Position numbers and translations under genes: made by a program
Assembly (NCBI RefSeq): GCF_963169125.1
Contig: NC_084793.1
Location: 95,127,071-95,191,070 of the forward strand
DNA length: 64,000 nt
Origin: Humulus lupulus
Lineage: Eukaryota > Streptophyta > Magnoliopsida > Rosales > Cannabaceae
Direction: 5' to 3'
Notes under the pieces: model-generated
Databases searched by the model: none
What the model saw: only the letters and a program-made list of their open reading frames with translations
Told to the model about the DNA's origin: nothing
In this document: one piece after another, positions 44,711 through 56,293 of the stretch
Numbering within the stretch: position 1 is the stretch's first letter
Layout: the number at the start of each line of letters is the position of its first letter

Positions 44711-46306
44711 AAGACATTACTCGCCCTCGAGTGATGAATCTCAAAAGATGATGCACGACACCCAATGACAACAAATGAAAAGAGCGAAAAGAAAAACTAA
44801 ATAAACAAACAAACATAGAGGATATACTTTGCCTAGCTAATGATTAAAAAGGGTAAAAGCTCTCAAGAATGTTGGTTTGAAAATGGGAAGTTGAATTTCA
44901 ATCTTACACAAGTTTTAAATCAAATCCTTTAAGTATTAATGCTGCTGCCAAAATATGAATCAAGTGTTTATGCCTTTAGTGCATGCATAGCTCTTCCTAA
45001 ACGGTTTCAATTACCAAGAATCAAGCTAGACCTTGATCCTCAAGCTTAAATAATGTCTCCATATGTTACTTAGTGATTCTCTCTCCACTAATGTAGACAA
45101 ACACTACACCAAAGATCAATAGGGCTTTATTAAGCTTGTAATGATGGGCTAGGGTGAAGGTAGGTTAAGAGAGATAAATTTTTGGCTCATATCACCCTAA
45201 AGCACCTCACTCTTTCTAGGACCTTAGTACATAAATGCGAACATTACTCTCCCCCAAAGACAACCCCCAACAAAATAAAATCTTGCCATTAACCTTTATT
45301 ACCAACATTCAAAGATAAAACTACAACAACTTTCCTTTATTTGAAAAGTACACCCCCAAACTTATTTACAAACATACATACTTTTTTTTTCTGATTTTTT
45401 TTCTCTATATTTTTTTTTATATATGCTTTGATGCAAGGGAGTGTACTCTTAAATAAATAATTATATATATATATTTAGAATGAAAATAAACAACTAGATG
45501 GCAAGAATACAAGAAAATTGATAACACACTCTCCCCCCAAACTTAAAATCAACATTGTCCCCAATGGAGAAAACAAGTAAAATGAGAAAAGGAAAACGCT
45601 CACCCAATTTTCTTGCTCACACTCAACTCATCACAACCCCCCAAAATACACAACAAATAAATCCTATAAAGAACAAGGTGCTAAAAGGGTGTGGTGAAAA
45701 GAGATGATTATATATATGTAAAGGTAGGCTAATGAGTGGCTAAGAAAGAAAAGTGACACTTATAGCTCAATGGGGTGACTAGGGATAAAAAATGCATACA
45801 AGGTAGGCTTCAAAGGCTCAAACAGTCCAAAGATGGCCTAAATCATGTCATCAATGTGGTGTTGTCTAGGATTTCGCCTCAAGGAAAACCACTAAGTAAT
45901 TCTAGAAACTTAAGCTCTCACAAGAACCTAACTCTCACTAGGTTCTCAAAACCGCTTAGTCAAGCTATGCACACCCTAAAGAGAGAAACAAAGTCATCAA
46001 TCAATGGCAAGCAACATTCACACCCAAAGAATATAATTTAAAACTAAGTAAGATAGACATTCAGCTTCAACCTAGATGGATTATATGGTCAGGTTATGCA
46101 AATCGTCATCGAGCCCCCTAATTAAGATTAATAAGACAAAATACATCCTCAGAACAACACAAACACAAGAAAAAAATATACATCGACACTAAATCAAAAT
46201 ATCAACAAACAAGACAACAATGAAGTCAAAAGTACAGAATAGCGACAATACAAAAGCACTGAACAAAATAAGAAATAAACAAGCTAAGATAAGAAACTCC
46301 CTCCGC
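44711..46306. other. non-coding spacer of the Athila-like element, 3' side
   Basis: A/C-rich on the plus strand with T/poly-T runs near 45380-45420. No domain. A plus-strand ORF at 45775-46041 shows no family signature and is probably chance. Confidence 0.6.
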
Positions 46307-47713
46307 CTATTCCTCGGAATTTTCATCCGAAGGAGTAGGGTCGTCTTGCGGTAGTGGAATGGTCCATTCCTTCAAAATGGCATCAGGGAAAGGTGTTGTG
46401 GGCCTGGTGAAGTTCCGCTGAAGAGACTTAATTAAAGCAGCATCCCGCTTCTTTGCATACTTGAAATACTCAATCTGTTGCTGCTCATTGTGCTCCACAC
46501 GACTCAGGATCATAGATAACAGCAGGGCAATAGTGGAGGTAGGCGGCGCTTCATCGCTCACAGGTGCTTTACCACGATCTGATTTTGAGCCATGTCCTTG
46601 CACACGTTGAATCGAAACCAAATCAATGCCTACCCACCCTTGCAACACTTGTTCAGAAGGGCTAATAGTGACTCCTGCCTTCACACACAACTGAGTAATC
46701 AATGAAGGGAAGAACAAACGACCAGAATTATTTTTAGCACAACTGAAAATTTCTTGGATAATGAGTTGCCCAACATCGATACTCTTGCCTGCCAAAATAC
46801 AATACAGCAGCAGCACGTGGTCTTGATTCACAGTCGTATCATGGGTGATTGGCGGCAGTGCCCATTTGATGAAGGCAAGCCATACACTGGCTTCAGGAGT
46901 CACGAAAGCATAAGATAAGGTCTGGTGACCAATTGGGGATACAGTCCAAGAGGTAGTAGGAATAGCCACGATACGAAGCACCTCATCAAAGTGTTCTGGC
47001 GTAGGGGCAGAAACTAAGTCCTGGAAGTCGGCATCCACAGAAATGGGCAACCCATAAAATTCATTAATAACCTCTGCTGAAAAGGAAACAGAGGTACCGT
47101 GGACAATTACTTCAGGGTTCGCCTCGGTCACCAAGTTGGCATAAAATTCACGCACAAGGGGCACACACGCCCGCTTAGGCTTCAAACAGAACCTGGCCCA
47201 CTGGTGCTTCTCTATAACTTCGGTGATATAGGCTGGCAACTCAAAAGTAGCAGGTAAAAACCCCCGTTCGGGCCATAACTTTTTAGTTTTAAGCTTCTCA
47301 AAGCGCTGTGCAGCCTTGGCGCAATGAAATTTCTCCGCATTGTGGGGTTGAGTAGATGGACCCGCCTTGGTGTGCTCGGTGGCCCTGGATTTTGGCTTGC
47401 ATTTCAATGGTGTTGCTTCGAGAGGGGATTTTATAGGACTGATGGTCTCTGTTTGCTTGGATTTGTGGGTTGGTTTGGGTTGTTGTTTCTTGGGGGTTGC
47501 TGGTTTGGTTTGTTTTGTTGTAGCTTGTGATGGCTGAGGAGCAGGTGGTGCGGGGTCAAGTGTGGTAGTGGAGGCCTCGAGGTTGGTGAACTTTGGTGTA
47601 GCTGATGGTGGGACAGGGGGAAGTGGGGTAGTTTTTGGCTTCTTTCTCTGTGCTCTCGTTTTAGTGGTCATGATGGGCAAAAAGACAGCAGCTAAAGAAC
47701 AAAGTTGTCCCAC
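46307..47713 (-). CDS. Athila extra ORF in envelope position (putative plant transposon protein domain)
   Basis: An uninterrupted 468-codon ORF downstream of pol on the same strand. Residues 15-125 are Pro/Lys/Thr-rich and disordered-looking. Residues 135-360 form a globular region (RFEKLKTKKLWPERGF, VREFYANLV, EVINEFYGLPI, VLLLYCILAGKSIDVGQLI) resembling the putative plant transposon protein family (PF20167) common in Athila. The tail has a helical segment and an acidic end. The first 14 residues are hydrophobic (LCSLAAVFLPI), but there is no convincing membrane anchor, so calling it an envelope is not supported. It is the only Athila ORF here without a break. Confidence 0.75.
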   Translation of the reverse strand: MGQLCSLAAVFLPIMTTKTRAQRKKPKTTPLPPVPPSATPKFTNLEASTTTLDPAPPAPQPSQATTKQTKPATPKKQQPKPTHKSKQTETISPIKSPLEATPLKCKPKSRATEHTKAGPSTQPHNAEKFHCAKAAQRFEKLKTKKLWPERGFLPATFELPAYITEVIEKHQWARFCLKPKRACVPLVREFYANLVTEANPEVIVHGTSVSFSAEVINEFYGLPISVDADFQDLVSAPTPEHFDEVLRIVAIPTTSWTVSPIGHQTLSYAFVTPEASVWLAFIKWALPPITHDTTVNQDHVLLLYCILAGKSIDVGQLIIQEIFSCAKNNSGRLFFPSLITQLCVKAGVTISPSEQVLQGWVGIDLVSIQRVQGHGSKSDRGKAPVSDEAPPTSTIALLLSMILSRVEHNEQQQIEYFKYAKKRDAALIKSLQRNFTRPTTPFPDAILKEWTIPLPQDDPTPSDENSEE

Positions 47714-49319
47714 AACAAAAGGAGCACCTGAACAGAAATGCCACAGAATTTCCAGCAGAATAGCAGAACAATATTACCACCCCGTGAGGCCACAAATTAT
47801 CCAACAGAGTTTCCAACAGATTTGTGCTCACCAGATCAAAGACTAGCAGTACTCAAATGCCCTTAATATAAATATATATATGTGTATATTTAGCACTATA
47901 CGGGGACAAGGAATTGATACCCCATGATTGAGAGGCTCGAACGAATGTTGGAATTTGAGGTCAATGTATGGAGCTTACGGCCTGGTGCCTAGGCGCTGAA
48001 GGCTGGGGAATCATCTGACCAAAATTTCGGCAGGGACTCACGGAAGCACCTGGTGCGCCGAAGGGGTGCCGGGTTGAGGCACGCAAAGGCAAGGGCAACT
48101 AGGTCGTGATTCGTTGGGCTCGCGGGTCGATCGGTCTGGGTGAATGGGTCGACGGGGGTTTCGGGTCCATGGCTGGTTTCGTGGGTGGTTCTCAGTCTGG
48201 GGTCGTCGTGGTCTCGTGGTTGTGCTGGGTGGTGCATGATGGCAGGGAGGTGGCTATGCCGTGGGTTTGATTGGGTTTGGTTGGGTGGCTCTGGGGTCGA
48301 CGGGGTGGTTCTCGGCAGTGGGGTCGTCGTGAGGCGGAGGCCGTGGGGTCGTGTGGGGTCGGAGATGTCGTGGGGTTGACTGGGTTTGGCTGGGTGGGTT
48401 CGGCCGTGGGTTTCTGGGGTTGGGAGGCGTGTGGTCGTGGGTTTGGGTTCGACGAGAGGGGTCGGTGGCTGGGCGAAGGCCGTGGGGTCGTGGGATGGCT
48501 CGGAGTGGTGAGGTCGTGGGGTCGTGGGTGTGGGCTAGGTGGAGTCGACTGGTGGGTCGGCTGGGTTCGTGGGGTCGTGTGAGGCCGTGGGGTCGTGGGT
48601 GATAGAGAGGGATGGGGTATTAGGCTATATACAAATATATATATATTATTAAATAAAAATAAAATAGATAAAATATATACAGTAAATTGATAATATATAT
48701 TATACCGATATATATATAATTATAGATAGATATATATATATAGGGAAAAGTTATATATATGTATACCCGAATAAATATATAAATTAATTTTTTTTTATAG
48801 TATTATATATATCTGAATGACACCATGACCCAGGTTTGTTTCTCTGCCCAGATTGCTAACAGTGCCCAAGATGTGCTTCAGCAACCCAAATTTGACGTAA
48901 CTCCCCATTATTTTCGGAGATATTTGCGGCCATTTTGCTGCAGCAAAAATCTCGCAAAACCATCAAACTTCAAAATCACTTCCAAACACCATGTTTCTTG
49001 CTTTCTTAACACCTGAAACACCAAAATAAACATAAAATTGCTCCAAAACATCACAATAAGATGTGATTAACATTACAAAAAATTAAAATTAAAATAACTA
49101 TAATTAAAAACACGCATATGTATATATTTTTTTTTTCTTTCTTTCTTTTTATATATATAGGTATATTTACAGAATGACTTGCTTGAATCTCTCTCTTCGG
49201 GTCTCCCTTAAAATAACACAAGGAGCACAAGGAAACCCGAAGTACCATCTGCTTCATGCATCCTCCAAAGTAATGGAGGTCTTCGCTCGGTTGACCTCTC
49301 CTTCCCAATAGTGCTTAAG
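47714..49319. other. spacer of the Athila-like element between pol and extra ORF
   Basis: It includes a G/T-rich tract (48120-48605) built from variations of GGGGTCGTGGGT, followed by an AT-dinucleotide-rich stretch (48630-48800). The ORFs across the G-rich tract in several frames reflect low complexity. No gene is seen. Confidence 0.7.
48120..48605. repeat. G-rich degenerate minisatellite
   Basis: Runs of three or four G recur every 5-12 bases (GTGGGGTCGTG, CGTGGGGTCG, GGCTGGGTTCG) without a single fixed period. The coding strand of the element is correspondingly C-rich. Such spacing could allow G-quadruplexes on the plus strand. Confidence 0.75.
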
Positions 49320-50652
49320 TCACTGGCCATTCACTTTAAACTCTCTACCAGACTGATTTTCCCTTACTTCAACAGCCCCATGAGGATACACCTTGATGAT
49401 TGTGAATGGCCCCGACCACCTAGATTTCAATTTACCAGGAAATAAATTCAGCCGCGAGTTAAAAGAGCAAAACTCGCTGTCCTTCTTCAAAAACTCGAGG
49501 TTGAATCCTCTTATCATGCCATCTCTTAGTCTTTTCCTTCTACAACTTGGCATTCTCATAAGAGAACAACCTCATTTCTTCAAGCTCATTCAATTGCAAC
49601 ATGCGAGCTTCCCCAGCAGCTTGAAGATCCATGTTAAGCTTCTTAATGGCCCAATAAGCCCGATGCTCTAACTCCATGGGCAAGTGACAAGCCTTCCCAT
49701 AAACCAAGCAGTAAGGGGACATTCCCAATGGTGTTTTAAATGCAGTTCGGTAAGCCCAAAGAGAGTCATCTAATCTTTGAGACCAATCTTTGCGAGATGG
49801 ATTAACAACTTTCTCTAGCACACCCTTGATCTCTCTATTGGAAAGCTCGGCCTGACCATTTGTTTGAGGATGGTAGGCAGTAGCGATCTTATGTTTCACA
49901 CTGTATTTAGCCAACAAGGCTGCCAAAATCTTATTCACAAAGTGGGTGCCCTCATCACTTATTAGAGCTCTTGGAGTGCCAAGGCGGATGAAAATATGCT
50001 TATGTAAGAACTTCATGACCACCTTGGAATCATTGGTAGGACTCGCCACTGCTTCAACCCATTTAGAGACATAATCGACTGCCACCAAGATATACAAGTT
50101 CCCAAATGACGATGGGAATGGCCCCATAAAGTCAACTCCCCAAACATCGAATAATTCCACTTCAAGGATGCAATTCAATGGCATTTCATTCCTTGCTGAA
50201 ATATTTCCAACACATTGGCAGCGATCACATCTTTTAGCAAAATCATGAGCATCCTTGAAAATAGAAGGCCAATAGTAACCCGATTGACAAACTTTAGCTG
50301 CTGTCCTTTGACCACCAAAATGCCCACCATAAGGAGCTGAATGACAATGCTCTAGAATACTTGAAACTTCATCCTCAAGCACACAACGTCTCATGATACG
50401 ATCTAGACATTGCTTGTACAAATAGGGCTCATCCCAATAATAAAATCGCACATCATGAAAGAATTTATTGAGCTGCTGCCTATTCAAATCAGGTGGCTGC
50501 AAATCACTCACCAAATAATTGACAAAATCAGCATACCATGGTGTAGTGACTTGGTTCACAACTAACAATTGCTCGTCAGGGAATGTCTCTTTGATAGGCC
50601 CTTCATCTTGCTTCTCAGTACCAGCCTCAAGCCTAGATAAATGGTCAGCCAC
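49320..50652 (-). pseudogene. integrase of the Athila-like element
   Basis: From 50652 the frame gives [11 protein letters not shown], then an H2C2 zinc region ([19 protein letters not shown]), then the core with [18 protein letters not shown] and [12 protein letters not shown], so all three catalytic acidic residues are present. It runs to a TAG after SYENAKL (49537-49539). Past it, a one-base shift near 49460 moves the C-terminal part ([20 protein letters not shown], the GPF motif) into another frame, which ends at 49320. The core is otherwise complete. Confidence 0.9.
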
Positions 50653-50676
50653 TTGATTCTCTGTCCCTTTTCTATC

Positions 50677-51897
50677 CTAAATCTCCAAGTCAAATTCATG
50701 AAGAAGAAGAACCCATCGAATGAGTCTTGGCTTAGCATCCTTTTTTTCTATAAGATACTTGATTGCTGAATGATCTGTGTACACCACCACTTTAGTCCCC
50801 ACAAGATAGGCTCTAAACTTGTCAAAAGCAAACACAACCGCCAAAAGTTCTTTCTCGGTGGTGGTATAGTTCAATTGAGCATCGGCTAGCGTCTTGCTTG
50901 CATAATAAATGGAATGAAAGACCTTTTCTTTTCGCTGCCCAAGCACGACACCCACAGCAAAATCACTAGCATCGCACATCAATTCAAAGGGGAGAGACCA
51001 ATCCAGAGCTACAATGATGGGTGCGGTGATAAGAGCCTTTTTTAAAGTCACAAATGCTTCTTGACACTCCGTGCTGAAATCAAATGCTCGATTTTGCTCA
51101 AGTAAGGAGCAAAGGGGCTTAGAAATCTTTGAAAAATCCTTTATAAACCTCCTATAGAAGCCCGCATGCCCCAAAAAGCTTCTAATCCCCTTGACTTTAG
51201 TAGGTGGTGGCAATTTTTCTATAACTTCCAGCTTTGCTCTATCCACTTCTATGCCCTTGTTAGAAATTCTATGGCCCAACACAATGCCTTCTTGAACCAT
51301 GAAATGGCATTTCTCCCAATTGAGTACCAAGTTTGTTTCTTCACATTTAGCCAAGACTTGCTCCAAGTTAGCCAAACAAGTGTCAAAAGACTCCCCAAAT
51401 ACTGAAAAATCATCCATGAAGACTTCAAGAGACTTCTCCACCATATCTGAGAATATTGCCATCATACAACGTTGGAAAGTGGCGGGGGCGTTGCACAGCC
51501 TAAAAGGCATCCTTCTAAAGGCAAAGGTACCATAAGGAGAAGTAAAGGTAGTCTTCTCTTGGTCTTCCGACATGATGGAAATTTGATTATAGCCTGAATA
51601 CCCATCAAGGAAACAATAAAACTCCTTTCCCGCCAACCGATCAAGCATTTGGTCAATAAATGGCAGCGGGAAGTGGTCTTTGCGAGTAGCCTTATTCAAC
51701 TTCCGATAGTCCATACAAACATGCCACCCCGTCACTTGTCTTGTGGGAATCAACTCATTGTTTTCATTAGCCACCACCGTGACTCCACCTTTTTTAGGAA
51801 CACACTGAATTGGGCTGACCCAAGAACTATCTGAAATTGGGTAAACAATTCCATAATCAAGCCACTTAATTATCTCTTTTCTAACCACTTCCTTCAT
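50677..51897 (-). pseudogene. reverse transcriptase and RNase H of the Athila-like element
   Basis: 406 open codons. RT motifs in order are [59 protein letters not shown] and the catalytic FMDDFSVFG. RNase H follows with [25 protein letters not shown] and [10 protein letters not shown]. The usual MPFGLCNAP has Arg for Gly here. The frame is separated from integrase by a TAG after DLEI and from upstream sequence by a TGA after SVEQQ. Length and order are normal for Athila. Confidence 0.9.
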
Positions 51898-51912
51898 GAT
51901 AGGATTAAGCCT

Positions 51913-52248
51913 TCACTGCTGCTCAACAGAATTATTACAGCAATCCTCCAACAGAATTTTGTGCATACAAAATGAGGGACTTATCCCCTTGATATCCGCC
52001 ATAGTCCAACCAATGGCCCTTGTGTATTTCTTCAAAATAGCCAGCAACAAACTCTCTTTTTCAGCTCCTAACATGGCTGAAATAATCACAAGCAAGGTCT
52101 CATTATCTCTCAAATAAGCATACTTCAAGTGACTAGGCAAGGGCTTCAACTCTAACTTTGGTGGCTCTTGAATAGAAGGCTTAGGAGGCTTAAAATTCCC
52201 TTCAGACAAATTCAATGACTCAAAAGGCCTCCTGAATTTAGCAAAGGG
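51913..52248 (-). pseudogene. protease-RT linker of the Athila-like element
   Basis: An open stretch of about 100 codons between two in-frame stops (TAG at 52246-52248 and TGA near 51910). It contains LELKPLPSHLKYAYL and AIGWTMADIKGISPSFCMHKI, the conserved segment just before RT in Athila polyproteins. It lies in the same frame as its neighbours, so only the two stops break the polyprotein here. Confidence 0.85.
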
Positions 52249-54720
52249 CTACTTTGACTCCACCCATGTAACTTGGCTTTCTTCCTCTTCACTTAAGCTT
52301 TCAAGCTCTTTAAGTGACCTCACCCCCACTCCATCTTTACAAGCTTCCTTATGGAATTTTTCAGTGACAATAGACTCAATTACACTTAGCCTAGAACATT
52401 CCTCAACCTCATCCGGAAACTTCATAGCATTGAACACGTTGAAAGTCACTTGTTGGTCATTCACCCTCATAGTAAGCTCCCCTTTTTGTACATCAATCAA
52501 GGTCCTCCCGGTAGCTAGAAATGGCCTACCCAAGATAATAGGAACATCTCTATCCGCTTCATAATCAAGGATGATGAAATCAGCCGGAAAGATGAATTTG
52601 TCAACTTGAACAAGTACATCTTCAATTTTTCCTTCCGGGTGCACCATAGAAGGATCCGCTAATTGCAAAGTTACTGTGGTTGGTCTCGCTTCTCCTATCC
52701 CCAACTTCTTGAAAATTGACATGGGCATCAAATTGATACTAGCCCCCAAGTCACAAAGTGCCCTACCAACATCTCTACCACCAATAGAACAAGGAATTGT
52801 GAAGTTGCCCGGATCCTTCAATTTAGGAGGAATTTTACTCTTCAATATAGCATTACAGCCTTCAGTCAACGCCACTGTTTCAAATTCACCAAGCCTCCTC
52901 TTTTTAGTTAAAATATCTTTCAAAAACTTCACATAGTTGGGAATTTTCTCCAAAGCTTCAACCAATGGTATATTGATGTGAAGTTGTTTCAAAACATCTA
53001 AAAATCTCCGGAATTGACTATCTTGTTGCTGCCTTTGAAAGCGCTGAGGAAATGGTGGAGGTGGCTTGCTTGTAGGCTCTCCTGTAGCATTTTGTGGATG
53101 AATTGCTGCAGCAATTGCTTCAGGATCAGCATTTAAATTTTTTGATTTCACAGCTTTGTCTCCTTTGTCCCCACTACTTTGGATTGAAGTGGGCTCGTTG
53201 TTTCTAGTACAATTATCCTCAGTCAATTCCACATTTTTGCCACTCCTCAAGGTAACCGCCTTGCAATGCTCCTTGCCATCTTTCCTTGGATTTTCTGTAT
53301 CACTAGGCAAGGTGCCTTGTGGTCTATTCCTTAGCTCATTAGCAAGCTGCCCCAACTGAGTTTCTAGATTCCTCAAGGATGCCACTTGACTCTGAATTAC
53401 AGCATCGTTCTTGGCCATATATTCCTTCATTAAACTCTCCAAAGAGCTTGATTGAGACACTTGAGGATGAGGCGGTGGAGCTCTTTGTTGTTGTTGAGAA
53501 AACCCCGGTGGATATGTAGGCTTGTTTTGCATTGGTGCTCCGCTTAAACTAGCTCCTTGACCCCCCCATGAGAAGTTCGAATGATTCCTCCAACCCGGAT
53601 TGTAAGAGTTCGAATATGGGTTATTACGGCTCACATTTTGATTCCCCAAGTAACAAACTGATGCAGGATTTGATGGACAGCTGTCAAATGTGTGCCCATC
53701 TCCACAATAAACACAAGAAACATCTGCCACTTGGCCCATAGCAGCTGGCTGTACCATTCCCCTCAAACTCATGTTCTTGAGAAGGTTAGTCATTGAAGAA
53801 ACTTGAGCTGTCAAAGCTGTCAATGCATCAACTTCAAGTATACCAGCCACTTTTCGACTTGTTGAGGCTCTAACATTGGACCATTGATAATTGTTGCTAG
53901 CTATCCTCTCCAAAATCTCATAGGCTTCATTATAGGACTTCGAGAGAATAGCCCCATTGGCTGAAGCGTCTAACACCATATGAGTGGAAGAATTTAGCCC
54001 ATTGTAGAAAGTCTCCATTTGTATACAATGCGGGATCCCATGGTGTGGGCACTTTCTCAATAATTCATTGAATCTCTCCCAAGCTTCACAGAATGATTCA
54101 TCTTCCAGCTGCTGAAATGACATGATTTCATTGCTAAACTTGGCATTTTTGGTAGGGGGAAAGTACTTCATCAAGAATTTTTCAGCCAACTCATTCCATG
54201 TAGTCACCGAGTCGGGAGGAAGGGTGTTGAGCAAAGCTCTAGCTCGATCCCTCAAAGAGAAAGGGAAAAATTTCAACCTTAGGGCCTCATCAGTCACTCC
54301 TTGTAGCTTGAAGGAGTCACTCACCTCCAAAAATGAACGAAGATGAAGGTGAGGATCCTCAGTAGGCAGCCCACTAAATTGACCCACTGTTTGCAACATT
54401 TGGAACATCACGGGCTTTAACTCAAATTGGGGTGCTTGATTTTCAGGCCTAACAATGCCCGGATTGAGCTCATTAAACATGGGGGCAGCATACTCCCTTA
54501 TGGCTCTCTCTCTATCATCAGCCATAGCAATTGTATTAGTGACATTATTAGCACCCTCAACTCCTTCAACCTCTTCAGCCATATTAAGGCGATTTTGAGC
54601 CCGTTGTTCCCTTAGTCTTATTCTAATTGTTCTTTCAATCTCGGGGTCAATAGGAGCTAGTTCAATGTCTTCTTGCTCGTTCATATAGTAAATCACCTGA
54701 GAAAACACAAGAGCAAGCAA
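52249..54720 (-). CDS. gag-protease of the Athila-like element
   Basis: 823 uninterrupted codons. The likely start is the Met of MNEQEDIEL, 12 codons inside. The capsid domain spans about residues 100-260 (LRSFLEVSDSFKL, LRLKFFPFSLRDRARALL, WNELAEKFLMKYFPP). A zinc knuckle-like CVYCGDGHTFDSC is near residue 336. A low-complexity Gln/Pro stretch comes next. The aspartic protease is near residue 660 (ALCDLGASINLMPMS), where DLG is usual for Athila, with IILGRPFLATGRTLIDV. It could still make particles and process them. It ends at a TAG where relatives read on into RT. Confidence 0.9.
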   Translation of the reverse strand: MLALVFSQVIYYMNEQEDIELAPIDPEIERTIRIRLREQRAQNRLNMAEEVEGVEGANNVTNTIAMADDRERAIREYAAPMFNELNPGIVRPENQAPQFELKPVMFQMLQTVGQFSGLPTEDPHLHLRSFLEVSDSFKLQGVTDEALRLKFFPFSLRDRARALLNTLPPDSVTTWNELAEKFLMKYFPPTKNAKFSNEIMSFQQLEDESFCEAWERFNELLRKCPHHGIPHCIQMETFYNGLNSSTHMVLDASANGAILSKSYNEAYEILERIASNNYQWSNVRASTSRKVAGILEVDALTALTAQVSSMTNLLKNMSLRGMVQPAAMGQVADVSCVYCGDGHTFDSCPSNPASVCYLGNQNVSRNNPYSNSYNPGWRNHSNFSWGGQGASLSGAPMQNKPTYPPGFSQQQQRAPPPHPQVSQSSSLESLMKEYMAKNDAVIQSQVASLRNLETQLGQLANELRNRPQGTLPSDTENPRKDGKEHCKAVTLRSGKNVELTEDNCTRNNEPTSIQSSGDKGDKAVKSKNLNADPEAIAAAIHPQNATGEPTSKPPPPFPQRFQRQQQDSQFRRFLDVLKQLHINIPLVEALEKIPNYVKFLKDILTKKRRLGEFETVALTEGCNAILKSKIPPKLKDPGNFTIPCSIGGRDVGRALCDLGASINLMPMSIFKKLGIGEARPTTVTLQLADPSMVHPEGKIEDVLVQVDKFIFPADFIILDYEADRDVPIILGRPFLATGRTLIDVQKGELTMRVNDQQVTFNVFNAMKFPDEVEECSRLSVIESIVTEKFHKEACKDGVGVRSLKELESLSEEEESQVTWVESK

Positions 54721-54795
54721 ACAAAGTCAGCTCAAAAAAAGAAAAAAAATAAATTGCAAGTAATTGATTTTGCAAGAATTTCTAATTTCAATCCC

Positions 54796-54809
54796 CAGCA
54801 ACGGCGCCA
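54796..54809 (-). promoter_or_regulatory. primer-binding site of the Athila-like element (Asp tRNA type)
   Basis: The minus strand reads TGGCGCCGTTGCTG, six bases inside the 5' LTR edge at 54816, as is standard for Athila. Confidence 0.9.
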
Positions 54810-54815
54810 AAAACT

Positions 54816-56293
54816 TGTTGTGAAAATTGATTTGATTAAAATGTGCAAGTGTACACAGTCACAAAACAAGTAATAAAGTAGTGAGTATTCAAGCTCGTCT
54901 CCACAGGGATTGCAAATTAAAACTAAATGCATAAATTAATTACTAAACAATTACACTAGTGAACAAATTGAATTTCTTTGATTTTCCAAATTAACCCAAT
55001 AAAAAGAAAGTAAAATTACTTAAAGTAAACTGGACAAGAACCTTGAGAGAAATATATGAATTTTAAAATGGACTTGAATCATTGAATCCCCCTATATTAT
55101 TTTTCCTGAACACATTGCGAACGTATTGCTGCAGCAATTTTCTAGCAAAACTCCCAGGATAACAAAAAGTTCATTTAACACGCATAAAACTTTCCCAAAT
55201 CTTATGACCTTAATTCTTGTACCTAATTAAACATATTCATATGCAAAATCAGATTTAAGAACGCAATCACAATTCAATTCTCATATGTTACACAAGGTAA
55301 TTAACATATCCCTATATTAATTACTAACATAACCTAACCTAGATTATGACTTGTGTCATTCAAGTTTTTTCTATTACATTCAACCTTTCCAGCATTAAAT
55401 ATAATTAAAATAACTTGCCATTGCTGGCCAAACAACAACAAGAAATTAATTTAAGCACACTTGAATGATCAAGGGAGATTTTACTAAAATAAAGTGCAAG
55501 AAATGGATAGATTATAACATAGGGTTCATCAACAATTCAAGCCACCAAGAAATTAGTTCATGGCTGATTTCATAAACATTAATTCACAATCAAAACAGCC
55601 CATAATATTCAGTTTAGAATCCAACTCAGATATTAATACAATAGAGTTTAGAAAGAAGAGAAAAACAAATCCAAAATGATGCTTGAGCTTCTTTGGTTGG
55701 CCTCCTTCTTCCTTGAACCTCTTTCTATATCTTCCTGGCGTTTTTTTTCTCTGTTTTCTCTTTGGTTTTCTGCAGTAAACTTGTGGCTCAAGTCTCTCTC
55801 AAAAATGGAGGCTGCTCCTTCCTTAATTAGCTAGGGTACAACCCTCCTATTTTCCTTCTCTTTATTTCCCAATTTTACCCCTCCTTTTTTTTTCTCTCTG
55901 ACGTGACCCACTCACTTAAAAACTGCTGATATAATATCTGTGCCCACTTTGTGCCATGGCAGCCTCCTTTTACAGCTGGATAAGTGATGCCACATGCACT
56001 CCTCTTTGAGCTGATATTTCCTCCTATTTTTTTCTGAAAATGCTGCAGCATAACGCTCCTGTCTTCAGCAAACCCTATATTTCATCACAAGCAACACATA
56101 ATAAAAATCTATTTGCTTTTCTTGATTTCTTTAGAGAGTACCATGCAATACTTCACAAAGACTAAAGGACATGATAAAACTATGAAAAGAGAATAATGAA
56201 ATGAAACCATTACAAAAGTATCACTCAACTTATTCTTTTTGTTTATAATAAGCTTAAAAGTATGACAAATAACTCTTTATTCAAGAGTTATCA
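54816..56293 (-). repeat. 5' LTR of the Athila-like element
   Basis: 1478 bp, nearly identical to the 3' LTR. It lacks the 30-bp segment near the U3 end and one AAATG unit. Differences seen include CACGTC to CATGGC, GTTGAT to GCTGAT and CAAAAC to CATAAC. Confidence 0.96.

Larger units (their letters stand above)
43185..56293 (-). mobile_element. complete Athila-like element
   Basis: 13,109 bp flanked by perfect GGGTG duplications (43180-43184 and 56294-56298). On the minus strand the order is 5' LTR (56293-54816), Asp-type PBS, gag-protease, RT-RNase H, integrase, long spacer, a 468-codon extra ORF in the envelope position, spacer, polypurine tract, 3' LTR (44697-43185). The LTRs differ by about 15 substitutions by eye plus two short deletions in roughly 1.5 kb, so insertion was recent. 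Pol nevertheless has several stops and a frameshift, so it was probably mobilised by another copy's proteins. Confidence 0.96.

Noticed and set aside
46307..47713. Calling the extra Athila ORF a retroviral envelope
   Set aside because: No convincing signal peptide, cleavage site or transmembrane anchor is visible; only the genomic position matches.
48140..48602. Three overlapping plus-strand ORFs rich in Gly, Trp and Val
   Set aside because: Low-complexity translation of the G-rich tract, in more than one frame at once.
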